This document shows, in pieces, positions 49,257 through 64,000 of a stretch of DNA of 64,000 nt. The notes under the pieces are model-generated. The model did not search any database and was not told the DNA's origin. It saw only the letters and a list, made by a program, of their open reading frames with translations. Positions within the stretch are counted from its first letter, which is position 1. The number at the start of each line of letters is the position of its first letter. The stretch covers positions 3,410,001 to 3,474,000 of the forward strand of contig NZ_LT629737.1 in assembly GCF_900104765.1 (NCBI RefSeq), in the 5' to 3' direction. Both the position numbers and the translations under genes were made by a program. The stretch comes from Gillisia sp. Hel1_33_143. Its GTDB lineage: Bacteria > Bacteroidota > Bacteroidia > Flavobacteriales > Flavobacteriaceae.

Positions 49257-49315
49257 ATAAAAAATACACCACCCCATCCAGAGGTAATCTCCAGATGGGG
49301 TTGTGTATTTTTTAT
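49257..49315. terminator. Distal bidirectional terminator, rRNA operon 1
   Basis: A long imperfect stem: ATAAAAAATACAC (49257-49269) with GTGTATTTTTTAT (49303-49315) and ACCCCATC inside. T-tracts on both strands let it stop the rRNA operon and the converging DUF6095 transcript. Confidence 0.85.
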
Positions 49316-49356
49316 AGGAACTGAAGTGTTGCGAATTGGGTATATAAAACAACAAC

Positions 49357-49390
49357 ACCCTTTTCCGGGATATCGCTATCCGGAAGGGGT
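49357..49390 (-). terminator. Middle terminator, rRNA operon 1
   Basis: A hairpin ACCCTTTTCCGGGAT / ATCCGGAAGGGGT with one bulge and a G-T pair. Confidence 0.65.
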
Positions 49391-49439
49391 TTTATTATGT
49401 GTAACGCTGGGTTGTTCCTATTTGAGTATAGGGTATAAA

Positions 49440-49471
49440 AAAACCCCTTCATCTGGTGATGAAGGGGTTTT
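49440..49471 (-). terminator. Proximal terminator just after 5S rRNA, operon 1
   Basis: A perfect 14-bp stem AAAACCCCTTCATC / GATGAAGGGGTTTT, loop TGGT, followed on the minus strand by more T. It lies 8 bases beyond the 5S gene. Confidence 0.92.
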
Positions 49472-49479
49472 CAAAAACA

Positions 49480-49587
<108 letters not shown>

Positions 49588-49734
49588 ATCTTTAAGCAGT
49601 GATACACTCCAAAGTGTATAACTAACTTCTAATAACATAACATATATAGGAAATAAACAATAGAAGAAAATTAGATAAATAACAATGCAATTAGATAGGT
49701 TTTTCGCTCCCATCCTATTACTAGGATGGGAACT

Positions 49735-52564
<2,830 letters not shown>

Positions 52565-52808
52565 TTTTACCTAATTTACTCTGTTATTATTAAAACGCCG
52601 TGCAGCAGTTCTAATAACAACGATTATTATTTATTCTTTTGCACTTACAATTAACTTGTAAGCACCTAATGTTTCTCGTATTCTTTATTTCCCAATATGT
52701 CAATGAACGTTTTTCCCTTAAACGACCTCTTTTCGATGATAACCAAACGAAGTATACTAGTGTATCCTGGTTGTTTGAATTACCTATACCTAAAAGATCT
52801 AGGAATAG

Positions 52809-52882
52809 TGGAGAATATCGGAGTCGAACCGATGACCTCCTGCGTGCAAGGCAGGCGCTCTAGCCAGCTGAGCTAATCCCCC
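52809..52882 (-). tRNA. tRNA-Ala (anticodon TGC), operon 1
   Basis: 74 nt with cloverleaf; anticodon loop CTTGCAC, D-arm AGCTCAGCTGGCTAGAGC, T-arm GGTTCGACTCC. Acceptor GGGGGAT pairs with ATTCTCC (one G-T). No CCA encoded. Between tRNA-Ile and 23S. Confidence 0.96.
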
Positions 52883-52992
52883 ATTTTCGAAATTCAGAAC
52901 TATGAATTCAGAATTAAAATGATTAGAATTCTCAACTTCTAAAATTTCCTATAATTTTAATGAACATCTTTTATAACTCTCGCTATAAAAAG

Positions 52993-53066
52993 TAGTCTCA
53001 GGCAGACTCGAACTGCCGACCTCTACATTATCAGTGTAGCGCTCTAACCAGCTGAGCTATGAGACT
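52993..53066 (-). tRNA. tRNA-Ile (anticodon GAT), operon 1
   Basis: 74 nt with cloverleaf; anticodon loop CTGATAA, T-arm AGTTCGAGTCT, acceptor AGTCTCA pairing with TGAGACT. It lies directly after the 16S gene in transcription order. Confidence 0.96.
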
Positions 53067-53117
53067 GTCTAATTTAAGAGACATTTCTCAAGGTCTCCCT
53101 TTATTCTTTAATAATTA

Positions 53118-53136
53118 AATTGACAGGAATCAAGAC
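53118..53136 (-). other. 16S processing-stem half (16S-tRNA spacer), operon 1
   Basis: Nineteen contiguous bases that pair with two separate leader segments (54805-54814 and 54865-54873), bracketing the 16S gene. This is the expected layout for an RNase III-type processing helix. Confidence 0.6.
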
Positions 53137-53200
53137 AAAAACAAAATCTTAAGAGATCTGCTTTGTAACTGCGATTGCTCTTTAATAAGCAATACTCTAG

Positions 53201-54722
<1,522 letters not shown>

Positions 54723-55018
54723 ATCTTTAAATAATATAACAATTACAAGGTCTTCTTCTATTACTATCTCCGAAAAGATAATAACAGCTCAAAATTCTAT
54801 TCTAGTCTTGATTCGTATTCTTTTGGTTTCTTCTGCCATTCTTGCGAACAACATTTGAAACGCGCTGTCAATTCAATATATCAATGAACTTAGTTGATCT
54901 CCTCTTAACGAAGAGCTCATTGTGAAATTAAAGGAGTTGAACCTTCTTTTTTTACTACCCTATCCCGGGATTTCAATTCAGTATTTTGTAGTGATCGTAT
55001 CCGCTGTGTAAGCGGCTG
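54723..55018 (-). other. rRNA leader, operon 1
   Basis: About 295 nt transcribed from promoter P1 to the 16S gene. It holds no gene. It contains the two leader halves of the 16S processing stem (54805-54814, 54865-54873). Confidence 0.7.
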
Positions 55019-55051
55019 CAAATATACAACGCTTTTTCTTTAACTTCCAAA
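55019..55051 (-). promoter_or_regulatory. rRNA promoter P1, operon 1
   Basis: On the minus strand TTTG (55048-55051), 21 bases, TATATTTG (55019-55026), then GCAGCCGCTT. A full consensus match with a GC-rich discriminator. Confidence 0.9.
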
Positions 55052-55179
55052 CTTTATTTTAAAGTTTTTTGAAGTTTTTTTTGACCCCTTAGTAAGAAGT
55101 AAAAACCGCCGCAACCCACACTAGTAAAGAACTTTCTTACTTCTCAAACAACACCTTCATGTCATTCTCAAAGCGGATG

Positions 55180-55212
55180 CAAATGTACAACTCTTTTTCT
55201 CTAACCAGCAAA
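55180..55212 (-). promoter_or_regulatory. rRNA promoter P2, operon 1
   Basis: TTTG (55209-55212), 21 bases, TACATTTG (55180-55187), then GCATCCGCTT on the minus strand. It lies just inside the right edge of the repeat. Confidence 0.88.
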
Positions 55213-55339
55213 CTTATTTTAAGTTTTTTTTAGCCTCTTTAAATCTTTAAAAATAACAAGGCTTTTTAACCGAGTACTCATCACTATACAAAGAACGAAG
55301 CTTCTTACATCACTTAACCAGTGGCGCCTAAAGCGGCTG

Positions 55340-55372
55340 CAAATATACACTGCATTCTTTCTTATAACCAAG
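55340..55372 (-). promoter_or_regulatory. rRNA promoter P3, operon 1 (outside the repeat)
   Basis: CTTG (55369-55372), 21 bases, TATATTTG (55340-55347), then GCAGCCGCTT on the minus strand. The flanks are unlike P3 of operon 2, but the core is the same. Confidence 0.85.
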
Positions 55373-56175
55373 CTTTATTTTATCTTTTTTCTAATATTTC
55401 TTTAACGTAGCCTTAACGCTTTGAAACTTCGAACGTTAAACTTCTGATTATTTTATCCCAGTTTCCAGATCTAATGCCAAGAACCTATAATTCTTGTTCA
55501 AATTAGGAATTGTAGCTATCTCAACTACCAGCGTTAGGGAGCGAAGCGGTAGCTTAGTAAAAGCTCTTTCCGGCTTTTAATAACTACAAGCATAGCGCCC
55601 GACCCGACCAAAGGAAGGGTAACGCACAAAAGAATAGAGATTGAAAAACTAAATAAATTTTAATTTAAAAATTTGTATTCAATCATAGATCGCTGTTATA
55701 CGTAACGGAAGACAATTAATCTACTTATAACACATTATATCCATTAGAAAAAAAAACGTTCATGTTAATAATTAAGGGGATTGTCGTTTTAAAAAGCAAA
55801 AATGTATGCAACCGTTTATATATTAGATATTATTAGAAGCATGTTCTAAACTATTACTTATAGCGGTGATAAAAAATCTTTAAATTCTAAAAAAATATGT
55901 TTTATTTTATGAATGTGAGTTTATCTCTAACCAAAAAAATAAAATTATAATAATCTGTTTTAACTATGGATAAAGATTAGGATATGATTGTAACCATAAA
56001 TTGATAATTTATTTAAATACATTAAATTATCAAACTCAATACGAGCAAAAATGAAAAATATTAATTAAAGATGTCGTGTTAGTATGAAAAGTTGGAATTA
56101 GATCTTTATACATCTTATAAAAACAAAATGACTAATTTTATATACTTCATAAGTAACTATTTTAAAAATTAACCA
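55373..56175. other. Unique AT-rich spacer between the two rRNA operons
   Basis: About 800 bases upstream of promoter P3 with no gene; open frames are short and lack context. It is very AT-rich from about 55640 on. The only recognisable feature is the palindromic element at 55530-55626. There is no counterpart in operon 2. Confidence 0.6.
55530..55626 (-). repeat. Palindromic extragenic element in the spacer
   Basis: On the minus strand it runs GTTACCC, GGTCGGGTCGGGC, a TAAAAGC/GCTTTTA hairpin (55558-55564 with 55573-55579), and GCTCCCTAACGC. This frame is shared with the element near thrS and resembles extragenic repeats I recall from Flavobacteriia. Confidence 0.5.
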
Positions 56176-56186
56176 TATTTGATTAG

Positions 56187-56270
56187 TGCGTCCCGCTAAA
56201 CCGGATGGTTTATCGCCGGGCTTTTCGCGATACGTGGTAGCTTGCTACAATCCCTGGCCGAGTCAGCATA
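56187..56270 (+). repeat. Palindromic extragenic element, copy 2
   Basis: Same as 49163-49246, part of the direct repeat. Confidence 0.5.
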
Positions 56271-56280
56271 AAATTCTAAT

Positions 56281-56339
56281 ATAAAAAATACACCACCCCA
56301 TCCAGAGGTAATCTCCAGATGGGGTTGTGTATTTTTTAT
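56281..56339. terminator. Distal bidirectional terminator, rRNA operon 2
   Basis: Identical to 49257-49315. Confidence 0.82.
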
Positions 56340-56380
56340 AGGAACTGAAGTGTTGCGAATTGGGTATATAAAACAACAAC

Positions 56381-56414
56381 ACCCTTTTCCGGGATATCGC
56401 TATCCGGAAGGGGT
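56381..56414 (-). terminator. Middle terminator, rRNA operon 2
   Basis: Identical to 49357-49390. Confidence 0.65.
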
Positions 56415-56463
56415 TTTATTATGTGTAACGCTGGGTTGTTCCTATTTGAGTATAGGGTATAAA

Positions 56464-56495
56464 AAAACCCCTTCATCTGGTGATGAAGGGGTTTT
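56464..56495 (-). terminator. Proximal terminator after 5S rRNA, operon 2
   Basis: Identical 14-bp stem to 49440-49471. Confidence 0.92.
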
Positions 56496-56503
56496 CAAAA
56501 ACA

Positions 56504-56611
<108 letters not shown>

Positions 56612-56758
56612 ATCTTTAAGCAGTGATACACTCCAAAGTGTATAACTAACTTCTAATAACATAACATATATAGGAAATAAACAATAGAAGAAAATTAGAT
56701 AAATAACAATGCAATTAGATAGGTTTTTCGCTCCCATCCTATTACTAGGATGGGAACT

Positions 56759-59588
<2,830 letters not shown>

Positions 59589-59832
59589 TTTTACCTAATT
59601 TACTCTGTTATTATTAAAACGCCGTGCAGCAGTTCTAATAACAACGATTATTATTTATTCTTTTGCACTTACAATTAACTTGTAAGCACCTAATGTTTCT
59701 CGTATTCTTTATTTCCCAATATGTCAATGAACGTTTTTCCCTTAAACGACCTCTTTTCGATGATAACCAAACGAAGTATACTAGTGTATCCTGGTTGTTT
59801 GAATTACCTATACCTAAAAGATCTAGGAATAG

Positions 59833-59906
59833 TGGAGAATATCGGAGTCGAACCGATGACCTCCTGCGTGCAAGGCAGGCGCTCTAGCCAGCTGAGCTAA
59901 TCCCCC
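59833..59906 (-). tRNA. tRNA-Ala (anticodon TGC), operon 2
   Basis: Same as 52809-52882. Confidence 0.96.
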
Positions 59907-60016
59907 ATTTTCGAAATTCAGAACTATGAATTCAGAATTAAAATGATTAGAATTCTCAACTTCTAAAATTTCCTATAATTTTAATGAACATCTTTTATAA
60001 CTCTCGCTATAAAAAG

Positions 60017-60090
60017 TAGTCTCAGGCAGACTCGAACTGCCGACCTCTACATTATCAGTGTAGCGCTCTAACCAGCTGAGCTATGAGACT
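60017..60090 (-). tRNA. tRNA-Ile (anticodon GAT), operon 2
   Basis: Same as 52993-53066. Confidence 0.96.
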
Positions 60091-60141
60091 GTCTAATTTA
60101 AGAGACATTTCTCAAGGTCTCCCTTTATTCTTTAATAATTA

Positions 60142-60160
60142 AATTGACAGGAATCAAGAC
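60142..60160 (-). other. 16S processing-stem half (16S-tRNA spacer), operon 2
   Basis: Same as 53118-53136; pairs with leader segments 61829-61838 and 61889-61897. Confidence 0.6.
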
Positions 60161-60224
60161 AAAAACAAAATCTTAAGAGATCTGCTTTGTAACTGCGATT
60201 GCTCTTTAATAAGCAATACTCTAG

Positions 60225-61746
<1,522 letters not shown>

Positions 61747-62042
61747 ATCTTTAAATAATATAACAATTACAAGGTCTTCTTCTATTACTATCTCCGAAAA
61801 GATAATAACAGCTCAAAATTCTATTCTAGTCTTGATTCGTATTCTTTTGGTTTCTTCTGCCATTCTTGCGAACAACATTTGAAACGCGCTGTCAATTCAA
61901 TATATCAATGAACTTAGTTGATCTCCTCTTAACGAAGAGCTCATTGTGAAATTAAAGGAGTTGAACCTTCTTTTTTTACTACCCTATCCCGGGATTTCAA
62001 TTCAGTATTTTGTAGTGATCGTATCCGCTGTGTAAGCGGCTG
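61747..62042 (-). other. rRNA leader, operon 2
   Basis: Same as 54723-55018; no gene. Confidence 0.7.
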
Positions 62043-62075
62043 CAAATATACAACGCTTTTTCTTTAACTTCCAAA
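62043..62075 (-). promoter_or_regulatory. rRNA promoter P1, operon 2
   Basis: Same as operon 1 P1: TTTG, 21 bases, TATATTTG, then GCAGCCGCTT. Confidence 0.9.
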
Positions 62076-62203
62076 CTTTATTTTAAAGTTTTTTGAAGTT
62101 TTTTTTGACCCCTTAGTAAGAAGTAAAAACCGCCGCAACCCACACTAGTAAAGAACTTTCTTACTCCTCAAACAACACCTTCATGTCATTCTCAAAGCGG
62201 ATG

Positions 62204-62236
62204 CAAATGTACAACTCTTTTTCTCTAACCAGCAAA
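62204..62236 (-). promoter_or_regulatory. rRNA promoter P2, operon 2
   Basis: Same as operon 1 P2: TTTG, 21 bases, TACATTTG, then GCATCCGCTT. The single base difference at 62166 lies downstream of it in the transcript. Confidence 0.88.
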
Positions 62237-62381
62237 CTTATTTGAAAAATATTTCGAATGTTTTTTTTAAAGCCAATAATAAAAAATGGGTTATAAAAAT
62301 ACAATCTTTTTCTACAATCAAACAAATCAATTACAAAATATTTTAAAGAACTTTCGCCTCTCGTTTCCTCCTAAGCGGGTG

Positions 62382-62412
62382 CAAATATAGTCAGGATAAA
62401 TAAACCTGCAAG
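62382..62412 (-). promoter_or_regulatory. rRNA promoter P3, operon 2 (outside the repeat)
   Basis: CTTG (62409-62412), 19 bases, TATATTTG (62382-62389), then GCACCCGCTT on the minus strand. It is independent in sequence from P3 of operon 1. Confidence 0.85.
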
Positions 62413-62565
62413 TTATTTATCCAGTTTTGTCCAATCCAAAACAAAAATAGTTTATAAACTATTGATTCTTTAAAGATTAGAATTTATATTTTTTTCAAAG
62501 GAACACTTTTAATAGCACACCAGTTACCTTATTATATATACACTAAAAAAGATATTACAATTTGT

Positions 62566-62711
62566 GTTAGGGATAGCAGTGACATCCTTTTGGTTCCCTG
62601 CCGTGTAATTACCATATACTCTATGACTATTCACTGCATTCTTGATTAAAAAATAAGATAAGAGATACCAAAAGATAGAGCGAATAGCCCGGCCGGTGTC
62701 TTTCCACCGGC
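62566..62711 (-). repeat. Palindromic extragenic element upstream of thrS
   Basis: Read on the minus strand: GCCGGTG/CACCGGC hairpin (62692-62711), CCGGGCTATTCGC, ATCTTTTGGT (62667-62676) pairing with ACCAAAAGGAT (62584-62594) with one bulged G, and GCTATCCCTAAC at the end. It fits the same frame as the spacer element. A search against the Rfam flavo-1 motif would test a known identity. Confidence 0.55.
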
Positions 62712-62746
62712 AACACCCAAGAAAAAAGGAATATATACATAGGTAT

Positions 62747-62778
62747 ATTGTGCAACCGCATTTATCCTATTATCTTTG
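62747..62778 (+). promoter_or_regulatory. Promoter of thrS
   Basis: ATTG (62747-62750), 20 bases, TATCTTTG (62771-62778). Transcription should start near 62784, leaving a leader of about 14 bases with AGAGGA before the ATG; there is no room for a T-box or other leader control. Confidence 0.75.
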
Positions 62779-62797
62779 CTATATAATATTAGAGGAA

Positions 62798-64000
62798 ATG
62801 ATAAAGATAAGCTTGCCGGATGGCACTATTAAAGAATTTGAAAGTGGCGCTACTCCTATGGACGTTGCCAAAAGTATAAGTGAAGGATTTGCCAGAAATG
62901 TAATTTCTGCCAAATACGATGATACCGTGATTGAAACTACTACTCCACTTACTAGCGACGGAAGCCTTACTTTATACACATGGAATGACAAGGAAGGTAA
63001 AAAAGCTTTTTGGCATTCTACCTCTCATGTAATGGCTCAAGCTATTGAAGCTCTATACCCTGGATCTAAGCTTACTATAGGACCAGCTATTGAAAATGGA
63101 TTTTATTATGATGTAGATTTTGGTGAGCAAAAGATATCTGAGAACGACTTTAAAAAGATCGAGGATAAGATGTTGGAAATTGCAAGAGGAAAACATGATT
63201 TCTCAATGCGCTCTGTTTCTAAAGAAGAAGCTTTGTCTTATTATAAAGATCAGGAGAATCCTTTTAAGGTAGAATTAATAGAAAACCTGGAAGATGGAAC
63301 TATTACTTTTTGTGACCATGATACCTTTACAGATTTATGTAGAGGTGGCCATATTCCAAATACAGGAATAATTAAAGCAGTAAAATTAATGAGTGTTGCC
63401 GGCGCTTACTGGAGAGGGGATGAAAACAAGCCACAACTTACTAGGGTTTACGGAACCTCTTTCCCTAAACAGAAAGATCTAAAGGAATACCTTGAATTAC
63501 TTGAAGAGGCTAAGAAAAGAGATCATAGAAAATTAGGAAAGGAATTAGAACTTTTTACTTTTTCACAAAAGGTAGGACAAGGTTTACCATTATGGTTACC
63601 TAAAGGAGCTGCACTTAGAGAGCGTTTAGAAAACTTTTTAAAGAAAGCGCAGAAGACCGCCGGCTATGAAATGGTAGTAACTCCGCATATTGGACAAAAA
63701 GAACTTTATGTTACTTCCGGACATTATGCTAAATATGGAGCAGATAGCTTTCAGCCAATTCACACTCCAAACGAGGGGGAAGAATTTTTATTGAAACCTA
63801 TGAACTGCCCACACCATTGTGAAATATATAATTCTTCACCGTGGAGTTATAGAGATCTTCCGAAGAGATTTGCAGAATTTGGTACGGTTTATAGATATGA
63901 ACAAAGTGGAGAACTACATGGATTAACAAGAGTTCGTGGCTTTACTCAAGATGATGCTCATATTTTCTGTACTCCAGATCAGCTAGATTCTGAATTTAAA
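62798..64000 (+). CDS. thrS: Threonyl-tRNA synthetase (3' partial)
   Basis: Charges tRNA-Thr with threonine. The window holds the first 401 codons, open to the last base. The N-terminal TGS domain (MIKISLPDGTIKEFE, about 1-62) is followed by the editing domain with HSTSHVMAQ near 73 and CRGGHIPNTG near 180. The class II catalytic core begins near 240, with motif 2 visible (EFGTVYRYEQSGELHGLTRV) and the zinc-ligand Cys in PMNCPHH. ATG 62798 follows an AGAGGA sequence and a good promoter. Transcribed away from the rRNA operons. Confidence 0.96.
   Translation, partial: MIKISLPDGTIKEFESGATPMDVAKSISEGFARNVISAKYDDTVIETTTPLTSDGSLTLYTWNDKEGKKAFWHSTSHVMAQAIEALYPGSKLTIGPAIENGFYYDVDFGEQKISENDFKKIEDKMLEIARGKHDFSMRSVSKEEALSYYKDQENPFKVELIENLEDGTITFCDHDTFTDLCRGGHIPNTGIIKAVKLMSVAGAYWRGDENKPQLTRVYGTSFPKQKDLKEYLELLEEAKKRDHRKLGKELELFTFSQKVGQGLPLWLPKGAALRERLENFLKKAQKTAGYEMVVTPHIGQKELYVTSGHYAKYGADSFQPIHTPNEGEEFLLKPMNCPHHCEIYNSSPWSYRDLPKRFAEFGTVYRYEQSGELHGLTRVRGFTQDDAHIFCTPDQLDSEFK

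Noticed and set aside
62713-62797. T-box or other leader control before thrS
   Set aside because: The consensus promoter leaves only about 14 transcribed bases before the ATG; the folded element upstream lies outside that transcript.

Overview
The window is chromosomal DNA from a member of the Bacteroidota, almost certainly family Flavobacteriaceae (the look of Gramella/Christiangramia, Salegentibacter or Zunongwangia; genus not proven). The signs are low GC, a type IX secretion sorting tail, a DUF4249/TonB-receptor pair, a GAPDH with a long N-terminal extension, monomeric isocitrate dehydrogenase, Bacteroidota-type promoters (TTTG, 19-21 nt, TANNTTTG), and a 16S rRNA of bacteroidete type.

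Bases 1-48,911 are a dense array of mostly core genes. In order: the end of a transglutaminase-like protein, a potassium channel and miaA; a 1457-residue secreted HYR/NHL protein; a two-component pair; coaE, a YbbR-like protein and a glycosyltransferase; fabI; the envelope/CoA cluster recN-DUF4835-coaBC-rpoZ-bamD and dapA; a 5'-nucleotidase split into two genes; ligA, a VOC protein, a LOG protein, prmC and a GNAT, divergent from ribD-HAD-EamA-YigZ; dnaA with a phosphatase and an RsmI-like methyltransferase; dapF-GNAT-mltG, divergent from a DegP protease; an extended gapA; an AsmA-like protein, a coiled-coil membrane protein, trmD and rplS; a probable small RNA; icd; and a TonB receptor with its DUF4249 lipoprotein and a DUF6095 protein.

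Bases 49,152-62,243 hold two rRNA operons in the same (minus) orientation, each 16S-tRNA-Ile-tRNA-Ala-23S-5S, inside a direct repeat of about 6.07 kb whose copies are offset by exactly 7024 bp. I noticed one base difference by eye. Each operon has three tandem promoters (two in the repeat, one unique to each copy) and three consecutive terminators. The repeat's left edge lies inside the last codons of the DUF6095 gene, and the copies are separated by about 950 bp of unique AT-rich sequence. The window ends inside thrS, which has its own promoter.

No phage, insertion sequence with a transposase, CRISPR array, defence island or biosynthetic cluster is visible. The least explained parts are non-coding: a structured transcript with its own terminator between rplS and icd, a leader in front of rplS, a long dapA leader, an inverted-repeat element near 7 kb, a structured block near 34 kb, and a family of palindromic extragenic elements around the rRNA operons. 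Start codons were moved where a promoter box, signal peptide or family N-terminus made the longest reading implausible; these are judgements from sequence.
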